DNA of 31,564 nt from a virus: positions 1 through 31,564 of the IMG/VR virus record IMGVR_UViG_3300042544_000573, one strand, 5' to 3'. Within the stretch, counting starts at the first letter, position 1. Every line of letters starts with the position of its first letter. A program made the translations under genes and the position numbers. The notes under the pieces are model-generated. The model was not told the DNA's origin, made no database searches, and worked only from the letters and a program-made list of their open reading frames with translations. Of this stretch, positions 23,583 to 30,985 are shown in pieces.

Positions 23583-25640
23583 TTAAAGCACAACCCAACG
23601 CGAACCGCTGGATACGGTAACCGTGATGCCCGCATTTACAGTTACAGGGCCAGCGCTCATGCCATTATCGCCTGTTGCAATTGTGTAGTTGGTGCTGATC
23701 GTTGCGTTGTTGACCACAATGCCGTTGCTGGCCCTTGGAGCCTTCACGCTAAGTTCGCCAGTGCTGGGCTTGAACAAATACTGCGGATTGCTGGTGTATA
23801 TCGTTGACGCTGTTCCACTCGTTGCTGCTGCAAATAACGGGTATACGTTTGTTGCCGTAGAGGTATCGTTGCTCAGCGTTACTGAGGTGCCGCCGCCAGT
23901 ACCGCCGTTGCCGCCGATCTGTGCGTACACCTCCCATGTGGAGCCATCATAGACAAACTGGACGCTGACCCCGGAAATGTCGCACACGAGGTTTTCAGCC
24001 AGACCGCCAATGGTTGATCCATTGCGCCCGACCGTTAGGTTGTTCGTCCCCCAATTGTTGCCAGCATCCGCCACAATCACTTGAGCGCCTGCGGCTGGCG
24101 AAATAGGCAGTGTCACTGTGAACGACCCGCCAGAGGTGTCGGTCAAAACACCCTCTCTGTTGGCGGCGGTGTAGTTGGCTGTAACCAGAAAATAAGTAAT
24201 GCCTGCCACCGGGCCTGTAGCCCAGTTAATCGACGAGCCGTCCCATGTGACGTTCTGCCCTGACACTGTTGGCGCTGGAACAAAACCCGTGGCCCCTGCC
24301 CCAGTCTGGAAGGCAATTTGATTGGCTGCACCGCCTGCAAGGTTGGTAGACGTGGTGGCTGTCGTGGCGTTACCCGACAAAGCGGCTGTGATTGTTCCGG
24401 CAGCAAAGTTGCCCGAGGCGTCACGCGCTACGACCTTGGAGGCGGTGTTGGCCGATGTGGCATCAACAGCAATCGTGACTGGTGTTGTGCCGTTGTAGCT
24501 TGTACCAGTCAGATACCCATCAATGGTCAGGGCACTCGTGACACCACCAGACTGACCTGCAATATTGCCCGAGACCGCAGCGCCTGAAATGGCAATGGCT
24601 GTTGGCGTAACACCTGTGACCTGCCCTTGCGCGTTGGTTGTGATGACCGGGACGGAGGATGCAGAGCCGTACGTGCCCGCAGTACCGATGTTGGCAATGT
24701 TGAACGTGTAGGTTGGAGACTCGTTCAGGCCCGTGCCAGCCGTGTAGGTGATCGGCGCAGAGAACTGCTGAAAAACAATCGCTGTTGTGCCAATGGTTAT
24801 GGGTGGAGGGGTCTGCTGCACCCAAGCGGTATTGACGTTTGCCGTGCCGCTGGTCACCAAGAAGAAGTCACCTTCGTCAATCTCGTTAACTCCAGTGCCA
24901 ACAGAATCAAAGTCTGTGGCACGGGTCAGGATGTAAGGTGTTCCAGCAGAGCCAACCTGCGTGACGGTGTAAACGCCGTTATTGGCCCCTGCTGCTTCGT
25001 TCTTGACCAGTATCCGTTCTGTGGCAGTGGTCAGCGTGGAGTCCACGGACAGAGCGCCGTTGGCATTTCCTGTGAGCGTTGCCCCAACCCCGGATGTGCC
25101 GTTGTTGTAGGTATTTGCTGGCAGCGCTCCTGTGGTTGCCAAGTTGACCGCTTCATGGAAGTGGATGCCCGATGCAATTGCATCAGCGTATTGCTTGTTT
25201 ACGATGTCCGTGTTGTTGACGGGCGCGTTGGCAACTGTTCCCGCCGTGATGTTAGCCGTTGAGATGTTGGCCGTACTAGTTCCCAGAGTTCCGATGTCCA
25301 GCGTTGTGACGGCGGAGCCTGCCGCGTCCAGATACACCGCCCGCGACGAGGGGTACGTGACAAACACGTCCTTGGTGCCAGCGCCAAAGTTCACCAACGA
25401 GCCCGCGTTACTGGACGACACCACGGTAGTCCGGGACAGGGTTGTGCCAGAGGCTGTGTAAGTGCCGACACCGACCTCCCAAGCGCCCGAGGTTGCGTCC
25501 ACGATAGCGTAGAAGGTCTGGTTGCCATCACCCACAACAACAAAGGACTGGAAGCCTGCTGCCGCGCCCGCCAATGTGACTGTGCCCGTGCCCGTCGTAG
25601 CAGTGGTTTCCTTGACGCGATCTTTGAGGACTAAAGCCAT
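23583..25640 (-). CDS. Large tail-fibre protein
   Basis: This 685-aa Thr/Ala/Gly-rich protein is the main fibre candidate. The N-terminus (ALVLKDRVKETT, then DVFVTYPSSRAVYLD at about 111-125) is likely the virion-attachment part. IVNKQYADAIASGIHFHEAV (about 147-166), NNGVYTV and TRATDFD are typical fibre motifs. The middle carries repeated Ser/Thr/Gly segments (SGNATTATTSTNLAGG). The C-terminal part (about 510-685) has a beta-rich domain with GAQVIVADAGNNWGTNN and ends WVVL. ATG at 25640 follows AAGGA by 7 nt. No tail-spike enzyme motif is seen. Its immediate neighbours are smaller fibre proteins, which may form the distal tip. Confidence 0.88.
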   Translation of the reverse strand: MALVLKDRVKETTATTGTGTVTLAGAAAGFQSFVVVGDGNQTFYAIVDATSGAWEVGVGTYTASGTTLSRTTVVSSSNAGSLVNFGAGTKDVFVTYPSSRAVYLDAAGSAVTTLDIGTLGTSTANISTANITAGTVANAPVNNTDIVNKQYADAIASGIHFHEAVNLATTGALPANTYNNGTSGVGATLTGNANGALSVDSTLTTATERILVKNEAAGANNGVYTVTQVGSAGTPYILTRATDFDSVGTGVNEIDEGDFFLVTSGTANVNTAWVQQTPPPITIGTTAIVFQQFSAPITYTAGTGLNESPTYTFNIANIGTAGTYGSASSVPVITTNAQGQVTGVTPTAIAISGAAVSGNIAGQSGGVTSALTIDGYLTGTSYNGTTPVTIAVDATSANTASKVVARDASGNFAAGTITAALSGNATTATTSTNLAGGAANQIAFQTGAGATGFVPAPTVSGQNVTWDGSSINWATGPVAGITYFLVTANYTAANREGVLTDTSGGSFTVTLPISPAAGAQVIVADAGNNWGTNNLTVGRNGSTIGGLAENLVCDISGVSVQFVYDGSTWEVYAQIGGNGGTGGGTSVTLSNDTSTATNVYPLFAAATSGTASTIYTSNPQYLFKPSTGELSVKAPRASNGIVVNNATISTNYTIATGDNGMSAGPVTVNAGITVTVSSGSRWVVL

Positions 25641-25649
25641 TTTTGTTCC

Positions 25650-26366
25650 TTACGATGGCAGGTTGTTCCAGCCGGGAGACTGCGCATCATTGATGTTCAC
25701 CCAGCCGCTACCTTGAGCATTTACGATATTTTGCCAGTTTGGGTTCTGACTGTCGTCAATTACCACCCACACCAGCGTGCCGCCAATGTTAATGTAGAGC
25801 TGAACTCCGGTTGGATAGACGTTGGCCGTCTTGAGTACGCCTAGTTCGCTCAGAGCGCTAACCGCCTCAGAGATCGACACAGAGAAGACGATGCCCCCCA
25901 GCAGCGCGTCCGCACCGCTGGCACCCTCCGCAATTGCCATAAAGACCGACACACTTCTGTTAGCAGCGTCCGCGCCTGTTGCGTTTTCTGCAACATCTAC
26001 AGAGATCAGTAGGCCTCTATTTGCGGCATCAGCCCCTGTTGCGGCTTCTGACTGCGCGGCCAAGAAGGTGCCGATAGCAGCTTGGGCTTCGGTTGCCCCT
26101 GCTGCTTCAAAAACCTGCGCCAGCATGGTGGCAATGGCCGTTTGCAGACCTTGCGCTACAGCAGACTCCGATTGATTGGCGGATACGACTGCCGCTGCCG
26201 CCTGCACGGCTTGGCCCGCTACAGCCTCGTCAACAAGACCGCCGCGCAGCGAACTTATAACGACCACAGAATCAGTTGCAGTTGCCGTTTCTGCCTGCGC
26301 AACGGCGAACGTATTCCCGCCTAAAGCGGCGAAAGGTGCTTGGGCAAAAGTGACATCTCCAAACAC
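25650..26366 (-). CDS. Ala-rich repeat protein with Trp-rich C-terminus, GTG start
   Basis: This 238-aa protein starts at GTG 26366 (MFGDVTFAQAPFAALGG), the only usable start after the upstream TAA. Residues about 25-175 are Ala-rich loose repeats, including ATGADAANRGLLISVDVAEN and ATGADAANRSVSVFMAIAEG. The C-terminus (about 190-238) has Trp/Asn motifs: WVVIDDSQNPNWQNI, GSGWVNINDAQSPGWNNL. It is a probable fibre or adhesin-like virion component. The upstream gene lies in the same frame with only TAA and four codons between, so rare readthrough would fuse the two. The ribosome-binding site is weak, which fits coupling. Confidence 0.78.
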   Translation of the reverse strand: MFGDVTFAQAPFAALGGNTFAVAQAETATATDSVVVISSLRGGLVDEAVAGQAVQAAAAVVSANQSESAVAQGLQTAIATMLAQVFEAAGATEAQAAIGTFLAAQSEAATGADAANRGLLISVDVAENATGADAANRSVSVFMAIAEGASGADALLGGIVFSVSISEAVSALSELGVLKTANVYPTGVQLYINIGGTLVWVVIDDSQNPNWQNIVNAQGSGWVNINDAQSPGWNNLPS

Positions 26367-26378
26367 CGCACGTTCCGC

Positions 26379-26957
26379 TTAAGCGGCGTCAAGCGAGAAG
26401 GTGTACGTGACGTTCAGCGTGTCGCCGCTGTCAACCGTCTTGTCGCCGCCAGTGAAGTCGCCTGCCGAGAACAAGATGCCTGATGTGCCCGTGGCTACGC
26501 TGGAGAGAAACGCGCCAGCAACCACCGTGGCATTCACCAGCATGGCAAACGAAGACGGCGATGCGGAGTTGGTAATCACTGATGGGTCAGCCGTTGTGGC
26601 TGTACCAAACGTCACAGCCTTGCGGTTGCCAGTGTAGGCCGTGCCGGGAACCAGCTCCGTCCAACCAGCGTGCGAGGCAAGCGTGTCAGCAGCGGCAAAT
26701 GTCGTACCAGAACCGGGGCCTTGCACCAAGCCCAAGTACCAATCGGCGGTGAAACCGATGCCCTTGAAATACTTGCTGTTCATATCTTGCAGACCTTGGT
26801 TGACCACAAGGTTGTGGAAGGTGTCAGACCATTTCTCTTGGCCATCTGCGCCCACGCAAGTGACGGTAAATACACCGCCAGCGCCCATGCGCTCACTGCC
26901 AGTGCGTTGGGTGATTAACCCTGCTGTGATGCTGTCTTGAGCTTTGCTGTGTTCCAT
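26379..26957 (-). CDS. Virion structural protein (tail/fibre-associated)
   Basis: This 192-aa protein has a body of GVFTVTCVGADGQEKWSD, FHNLVVNQGLQDMNSKYF, DWYLGLVQGPGSG, then a Thr/Ala/Val-rich beta domain ending DTLNVTYTFSLDAA. I have seen proteins of this design next to fibre genes of podoviruses and cannot assign a precise role. ATG at 26957 follows AAGGA. Within the order adaptor, 148-aa protein, this protein, repeat protein, large fibre, it could link the tail to the fibres. Confidence 0.8.
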   Translation of the reverse strand: MEHSKAQDSITAGLITQRTGSERMGAGGVFTVTCVGADGQEKWSDTFHNLVVNQGLQDMNSKYFKGIGFTADWYLGLVQGPGSGTTFAAADTLASHAGWTELVPGTAYTGNRKAVTFGTATTADPSVITNSASPSSFAMLVNATVVAGAFLSSVATGTSGILFSAGDFTGGDKTVDSGDTLNVTYTFSLDAA

Positions 26958-26966
26958 GATTTGTCC

Positions 26967-27413
26967 TTACGAGATACGCACAATGGCGCTGTTGGCATCT
27001 GGGGTTGGGAAGATGATTTGGAAGGTGTCGTTGCTGACTGTCTTGTCTGCACCAAAATCCAGCACAGCCACAGACTTGTTGCCTTCGGTGCTGTTGTAGA
27101 TTAGTGCGCCACGAGCCGTGAATGTGGCGCTTGTCCACGATGTGTTGGAGAAACTGAAGTAAGCCGTTGGCACGTTGGCGCTGTTGTTTGCCGCTACCGG
27201 TGTGACGTTGATGACCAGCGTGTTGCCGCCAGCCGTGTAGCCAGCACCAACAACTTCACCAGATGTTGTGTAAACAGCCGTTGACCCATCCAGATTGGCG
27301 GCAGCGGTGTACAGCGCAACCTTGAACGTGTCGGGCGATGTGGGGCCAAAGTTGTGGATGCCTTGCGGCAACTCGACCTTGAATGAAGTTGTTGCTGTTT
27401 GCGCGATTGTCAT
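26967..27413 (-). CDS. Virion structural protein, beta-rich
   Basis: This 148-aa protein (SFKVELPQGIHNFGPTSPDT, FKVALYTAAANLDGSTAVY, FTARGALIYNSTEGNKSVAV) has the beta-rich, Thr/Ala pattern of a tail or decoration protein. Openings like FKVALYTA are common in a family of phage structural proteins encoded just after adaptor genes. ATG at 27413 overlaps the upstream stop as ATGA. The function is not known beyond probable virion location. Confidence 0.8.
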   Translation of the reverse strand: MTIAQTATTSFKVELPQGIHNFGPTSPDTFKVALYTAAANLDGSTAVYTTSGEVVGAGYTAGGNTLVINVTPVAANNSANVPTAYFSFSNTSWTSATFTARGALIYNSTEGNKSVAVLDFGADKTVSNDTFQIIFPTPDANSAIVRIS

Positions 27414-28063
27414 GACACATTGACCCTTGTCTGGCCGTCACGGTATGTGTCGGTGCGTTGTTTGCCATCACCCAAATTCTTGAGTAACGAAAGAGCCTGT
27501 ACGTACATATCTTGGTACAGCTTGACCATATCGGCCTCGCCCTTCATAAAGCGAATAGCTTCCACCAGTGAGCCGTTGAGCAGAGCAGAATCAAAATTCT
27601 CGCCTAACCATGTTACCCCGGCAGTCACGATGGACTCGGGGTAGTAGTAGTAATGCAGCTCAGCCGCGTACGCGGTATCCGGAGTAGGACCCAAAATGAA
27701 CGTCAGCTCGTTCACATCGTTCGACTGAGGGCCAAAAATGGCGTAGTGCTTGGGCTTCCCAGTGGTTGCTGGATTGGGGTACGCCTGACGGATGAAGTTC
27801 ACATCCTTGTCCAACAAGAACTCGTAGTTCCCACCCGCCACCGGGTAGATGGCCAACGAGTACACCGACAGAAAATCATTGGGAGCTGCCAGATACTTGT
27901 TGTTCGCGGTCAACGATCCAGTGACGTTCTTGCGCAAGTTAGCCAACTGGACCGTGTTGTAGATTTTCTGTTCCGCTTGCTGGGCGAACATGGCGTACTG
28001 ATCCTCTGTGAACTCGTTTTCACAGATGTCAGCAATGTTGGTCTTCAGCTCGGCGTAGTTCAT
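27410..28063 (-). CDS. Head-tail adaptor-like structural protein
   Basis: This 217-aa protein starts MNYAELKTNIADICENEFTE (as two helices), with QAEQKIYNTVQLANLRKN, then a beta region LAAPNDFLSVYSLAIYP and a helical C-terminus (LVEAIRFMKGEADMVKLYQD). This layout matches phage adaptor proteins that join portal and tail tube. A related-looking 233-aa protein lies 0.85 kb upstream in the operon, so one may be an adaptor and the other a tail-tube or nozzle component. ATG at 28063 has a weak ribosome-binding site and lies 3 nt after the previous stop. The family is judged by eye. Confidence 0.82.
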   Translation of the reverse strand: MNYAELKTNIADICENEFTEDQYAMFAQQAEQKIYNTVQLANLRKNVTGSLTANNKYLAAPNDFLSVYSLAIYPVAGGNYEFLLDKDVNFIRQAYPNPATTGKPKHYAIFGPQSNDVNELTFILGPTPDTAYAAELHYYYYPESIVTAGVTWLGENFDSALLNGSLVEAIRFMKGEADMVKLYQDMYVQALSLLKNLGDGKQRTDTYRDGQTRVNVS

Positions 28064-28066
28064 GCT

Positions 28067-28339
28067 TTATGCCATTGGGCCCCGGGCCATAACGCCCTTG
28101 GTAGCGCAGCCAGTACCACGGATTTTAATGCCGGTGGTCTTGACGTTATCCGCACCGGGATCGTTGGTGCTCACGCGGGGCGTGGCGGTATACCGCGTCA
28201 TCTTGTTCGCGGCCAAGGTGTTGGGGTCTTTCATGACCTTTAGGCCCGTGCCAGCCTTGCCGTCCATGGTGTGCGGCTTGGCGTAGACGCTGGCATCACC
28301 AACTTCTTTGCCCATCATTTTTTTGCTGAAGGTTGCCAT
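28067..28339 (-). CDS. Small basic protein with GCATKG tail motif
   Basis: This 90-aa Lys/Met/Thr-rich protein (FSKKMMGKEVGDASVYAKPH, KVMKDPNTLAANKMTRYTAT) ends IRGTGCATKGVMARGPMA. The tail motif resembles ADGCVTKG and RDGIATKG in the 78-aa and 128-aa proteins further upstream in the operon. Function is unknown. High positive charge fits nucleic-acid or virion-core binding, but that is only a guess. ATG at 28339 starts one base after the TGA of the 55-aa gene. Confidence 0.75.
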   Translation of the reverse strand: MATFSKKMMGKEVGDASVYAKPHTMDGKAGTGLKVMKDPNTLAANKMTRYTATPRVSTNDPGADNVKTTGIKIRGTGCATKGVMARGPMA

Positions 28340-28340
28340 T

Positions 28341-28508
28341 TCATTTCCCCTTGGGTGCAGACGATGTACGCTGGTTCATGACCTTGGCCATGCCGCGTCC
28401 GTATTCTTTCATCTGCAAGTTGGTCTTGCCGCCCTTGGCAAGCTTGGTCGGTTTTGCACCGGGGTGCATGTTGGCTTCGTGTTTGCCCACTGCTTTTTTC
28501 GCGTCCAT
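28341..28508 (-). CDS. 55-aa basic protein with AKGGK motif
   Basis: This small gene encodes MDAKKAVGKHEANMHPGAKP, then TKLAKGGKTNLQMKEYGRGM, then AKVMNQRTSSAPKGK. It is strongly basic and mostly without hydrophobic core. ATG at 28508 follows AAGGAG closely, with 6-7 nt spacing. The TGA ends one base before the next ATG. LAKGGKTN repeats the x-A-x-GG theme of its neighbours. The perfect fit between two genes and the good ribosome-binding site make it real; its function is unknown. Confidence 0.75.
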   Translation of the reverse strand: MDAKKAVGKHEANMHPGAKPTKLAKGGKTNLQMKEYGRGMAKVMNQRTSSAPKGK

Positions 28509-28519
28509 GTCAGACTCCT

Positions 28520-28909
28520 TTAAGATACCGATATTGTCACCGTGCCGATCAGCACAGTCAACGCCAATGTGTTGGGTGTGAGAAGCGTATCAAACGATCT
28601 CGACCCACCCACCGGGTTCCAACCCCACTGAATGTCCCTTGAGCCGCCAGACAGGTTCCCATCATCGTTTAAACCCGATGTGATGTAGGTCGTGTCCTTA
28701 CGTGGGTTCCTGAGCGCTTGAGGGTCATCCACAGGAAATGTTCCAAGCATCAACTGCGGCTGATCCGGGTCCCAGCACTCCGGGCACACCAGCAGCTCAT
28801 ACTTGCGCTGCTTGATGATCTCGGTCCGCAACTTCTTGAGTTTGTACTGCTGCCCACAGCGGTCGCACATGGCAATCGCTTTGTGTCCAGATGCAAACCG
28901 GTTAGACAT
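28520..28909 (-). CDS. Zinc-ribbon protein in the structural operon
   Basis: This 129-aa protein carries CDRC (C15, C18) and CPEC (C42, C45) about 24 residues apart, a four-cysteine zinc ribbon, with a basic helix (KLKKLRTEIIKQRKY) between. Residues about 60-129 are Asp/Asn/Gly/Thr-rich (TSGLNDDGNLSGGSRDI, WGWNPVGGSRS) and end in a hydrophobic beta stretch. ATG at 28909 overlaps the upstream stop as TGATG, so the longer frame back to 28996 is rejected. It lies between two adaptor-like genes, so it may be structural or a late regulator. The fusion of a ribbon to a beta-type tail favours a virion role. Confidence 0.82.
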   Translation of the reverse strand: MSNRFASGHKAIAMCDRCGQQYKLKKLRTEIIKQRKYELLVCPECWDPDQPQLMLGTFPVDDPQALRNPRKDTTYITSGLNDDGNLSGGSRDIQWGWNPVGGSRSFDTLLTPNTLALTVLIGTVTISVS

Positions 28910-29610
28910 CAGTAGCCACCGTTTCCAATGTGCGTTGCACGAGGAACAAACCTGACTGCCGCCTTCTCGCGGTCCTCGGTCGAGGCCAAATCCCAAGCCT
29001 CATCATACTGAGCCTTGAGCACCTGAAGGCGCTCCATGGCACCGGGAATCTTGAGCGCAAGGTGGTAGGCCAAGCCAGCCGTCATGGCCTCGTAGAAGCG
29101 AAACGGCATGTCCATGGTGTTCACACCCGTGCCAGCGTCCTGCATGCGGCGCAAGCGCCAGTACACGAACACGTAGGGCTGCGAGTTGTCTGGGATCGGA
29201 TAAACCGTGAATCTTGGCGTGTCCAGACGCTCAATCCAAACCTGAATGGGACGGCCCTGAGCCAGCTTATTGGGGATCGTGGCGTAGGTAGAAACGCTGA
29301 TCCGGGTGATGGTCAGGTCTGCCTGCGTTGACGCGCTGCCCGCGCCCGTTCGGATCACATGTTCCAGCAGGTCCACGGTGTCCGTTGGGAGCGGGTACGT
29401 GGCCTGCCCGGGCACCAGATTGATGGAGCCCTGCTCGTAGGTAAACATGTTCAGGCCACGGTTCGCCCAGTTAGAAAACATGAGGTTCAGGGACCTACTG
29501 GCCGTGCGCAGGTCATAGCCGGTACGCAACTCACCGCCAGCGCGCTCAAACGCCTCCTCAACGATTTCCGTGAGGTCCATATTGAACGCTGTGGTGCCGG
29601 AGGTTGCCAT
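28909..29610 (-). CDS. Head-tail adaptor / tail tubular-like protein
   Basis: This 233-aa protein begins with a helical segment DLTEIVEEAFERAGGELRTG and YDLRTASRSLNLMFSNWANR, typical of phage adaptor/tail tubular proteins, then LVPGQATYPLPTDTVDLLEH, a beta middle (RPIQVWIERLDTPRFTVYPI, YVFVYWRLRRMQD) and a C-terminal helix (AWDLASTEDREKAAVRFVPR). The design matches podovirus connector proteins of the T7 gp11 or P22 gp4 functional class. ATG at 29610 shares a base with the upstream TAA, and its TGA overlaps the zinc-ribbon start. Confidence 0.85.
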   Translation of the reverse strand: MATSGTTAFNMDLTEIVEEAFERAGGELRTGYDLRTASRSLNLMFSNWANRGLNMFTYEQGSINLVPGQATYPLPTDTVDLLEHVIRTGAGSASTQADLTITRISVSTYATIPNKLAQGRPIQVWIERLDTPRFTVYPIPDNSQPYVFVYWRLRRMQDAGTGVNTMDMPFRFYEAMTAGLAYHLALKIPGAMERLQVLKAQYDEAWDLASTEDREKAAVRFVPRATHIGNGGY

Positions 29611-29843
29611 TATCTAAACCCTGCTGTTTTCTTTGCGATGGTCTTGGGCTGGGCTACAAACTGCTTGCCCGCCGCCTTACCCGCACGCTTGGCTTTTGTG
29701 GTGGCCGCATACTCTGCGGGGCTGAGCGATTTTATCGCCTTCTCCGGCAAATAGCGCTCACCCGTTTTTGAGGACGGCTTCCCACTCTTGGTGCGCCATT
29801 TCTGGTCGCCCCAGTCTTTGAGGGATTGCTGGGGCGCTTTCAT
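29610..29843 (-). CDS. Small basic conserved protein (KWRTKSGKPS/GERYLP type)
   Basis: This 77-aa protein (MKAPQQSLKDWGDQKWRTKS, TGERYLPEKAIKSLSPAEYA, ATTKAKRAGKAAGKQF) has a strongly conserved-looking pattern that I remember from phages and some large algal viruses, probably the family called DUF5872; that name is from memory. It is very basic with many Lys and Ala. ATG at 29843 lies one base after the upstream TGA. The earlier in-frame ATG at 29891 overlaps another gene and is not used. No biochemical role is known to me. Confidence 0.8.
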   Translation of the reverse strand: MKAPQQSLKDWGDQKWRTKSGKPSSKTGERYLPEKAIKSLSPAEYAATTKAKRAGKAAGKQFVAQPKTIAKKTAGFR

Positions 29844-29844
29844 G

Positions 29845-30120
29845 TCAGTCCCTGTACCCGCCGCCAGCGGCCTTGTACTTCTTGGCCACAAGCTGGGCCT
29901 TGCGGGCCGACCACTGGCCAGCTCCGGTGCCTTGCGTTGCAGCCGACTTGACTTGGCTCACGATCCGCTTGCGCAGCTCGGGCTTGGTGTAATTGCCAGC
30001 CGCGTTGACTTTACCGCCTTCAGCGTACTGCGTGAAGTCGGTGTCATCCCGGCGAGCTTTACGCTTGCCTTTGGGCATTTTGGAGGGGGAGATGGCCCCC
30101 ATACCACGGCTGGCCAGCAT
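29845..30120 (-). CDS. Small basic protein with YAEGGK and GQWSARKAQ motifs
   Basis: This 91-aa protein contains SPSKMPKGKRKARRDDTDFT, YAEGGKVNAAGNYTKPELRK (about 32-51) and GQWSARKAQLVAKKYKAAGG near the end. I recall such proteins as common in small-gene clusters of freshwater and marine phages, without known function. Its charge suggests binding to nucleic acid or to an acidic protein surface. ATG at 30120 lies one base after the upstream stop. YAEGGK is one example of the GG motif shared by several proteins here. Confidence 0.8.
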   Translation of the reverse strand: MLASRGMGAISPSKMPKGKRKARRDDTDFTQYAEGGKVNAAGNYTKPELRKRIVSQVKSAATQGTGAGQWSARKAQLVAKKYKAAGGGYRD

Positions 30121-30121
30121 A

Positions 30122-30358
30122 TCAGCAGGTCTTTCCGCCCATGGCCATCTTGACCATCTTGCCTTTGGTGTGGCCCTTGGTCACACAGCCGTCAGCACGA
30201 GTCACTCCGCCTTTGGCGTAGCTTTTTTGGCCGCGCACGGCGTCACGAGGGTCGTCGGACGGCACTGTCTTCGACACCTTGTTATAGGCTTTGGTATCGG
30301 CTTCGGTAGCCTTCTTGTCCGCCATCATCTGACGGGCTTCTTTTTCTGCTGGACTCAT
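30122..30358 (-). CDS. Small basic protein with conserved GGKTC C-terminus
   Basis: This 78-aa protein starts at ATG 30358 with AAGGAG 6 nt upstream, so the longer frame to 30388 is not used. Residues 1-45 are charged and helical (EKEARQMMADKKATEADTKA). After YAKGGV (48-52), the tail ADGCVTKGHTKGKMVKM then GGKTC closely matches the end of the 128-aa protein encoded just upstream: 16 of the last 24 residues by my count. A terminal cysteine in both is notable. Function is unknown. Confidence 0.8.
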   Translation of the reverse strand: MSPAEKEARQMMADKKATEADTKAYNKVSKTVPSDDPRDAVRGQKSYAKGGVTRADGCVTKGHTKGKMVKMAMGGKTC

Positions 30359-30368
30359 GTTGATCTCC

Positions 30369-30755
30369 TTAGCAAGTTTTGCCGCCACGGGTCATTTTGA
30401 TCATGGTGCCCTTGGTTTTACCCTTGGTGGCAATACCGTCACGGCTTGGGGCTGCGGTTTTTACCGAACCCATCTTGGTCGTGCCAGCGGTGCCTCCAGC
30501 CTTCATGCCTTTGGCTTCCGCCATCTCGTGTTTGATCATGGATTTGGGAGCGCCCTTCTTCTTCATGAAGGCCATCTCTTTGCCAACCATTGCTTTAGAT
30601 TCTTTCATATCGCCACCTTTTGAAAATTTGCGGCCCTTGTCCGCGTTGGAGAACTCTTTGCCCACTGATTGTGGGACGCCTGCTTTCTTCGCAAAGGCTG
30701 GGTTATTCGCCACAGCCGCCATGAAGTTGTGTTGCTTTTTACTCGTGCTGGGCAT
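30369..30755 (-). CDS. Small basic protein, KKQHNFMAAVANNP type, GGKTC tail
   Basis: This 128-aa protein begins MPSTSKKQHNFMAAVANNPA, followed by FAKKAGVPQSVGKEFSNADK, a pattern widely seen in phage small proteins. The middle is Lys/Met-rich and helical (MVGKEMAFMKKKGAPKSMIK), with FSKGGD (45-49) and KAGG. The tail RDGIATKGKTKGTMIKM then GGKTC pairs with that of the 78-aa protein. ATG at 30755 is preceded by GAGGGG and overlaps the upstream gene's end by 17 nt, one of the longest overlaps in the operon. It may act as a small virion or DNA-associated protein; this is not shown. Confidence 0.8.
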   Translation of the reverse strand: MPSTSKKQHNFMAAVANNPAFAKKAGVPQSVGKEFSNADKGRKFSKGGDMKESKAMVGKEMAFMKKKGAPKSMIKHEMAEAKGMKAGGTAGTTKMGSVKTAAPSRDGIATKGKTKGTMIKMTRGGKTC

Positions 30756-30984
30756 GCCCGCCCCTCAGGTTGTCAATCTTGCGCTCAAGCCTGTCGAACC
30801 GGTCCAGCAACTGCTGCATATCTGCGCGAAACTCAGAACGGGTAATGTGGTCACGAGCAACTTCCTCGCGGGTCTTGTTCAGCAAAATGCTGAGCCGATC
30901 CAGCTCATCAAACTTGCCTTTAAGCAAGAAGCCCATGACCGCCACAATGGCGCTCAAGGCTGCGTTCCAAAGCATCATCTCCAT
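30739..30984 (-). CDS. Small membrane-anchored coiled-coil protein
   Basis: This 81-aa protein has one N-terminal membrane helix (about 5-22, LWNAALSAIVAVMGFLL) then a heptad-rich charged region (KFDELDRLSILLNKTREEVA, QQLLDRFDRLERKIDNL). Such a layout occurs in phage holin-like and spanin-like proteins. It lies far from the main lysis block, so another envelope or virion function is equally possible. ATG 30984 (or ATG 30978) follows the upstream stop by one base; GGAAG lies before it. Confidence 0.75.
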   Translation of the reverse strand: MEMMLWNAALSAIVAVMGFLLKGKFDELDRLSILLNKTREEVARDHITRSEFRADMQQLLDRFDRLERKIDNLRGGHAQHE

Positions 30985-30985
30985 G

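Noticed and set aside
28520-28996. Longer 158-aa version of the zinc-ribbon protein
   Set aside because: The extra N-terminal part overlaps the adaptor gene; the ATG at 28909 sits in a TGATG overlap like other junctions here. The extra CSSC is an accident of the overlapping frame.
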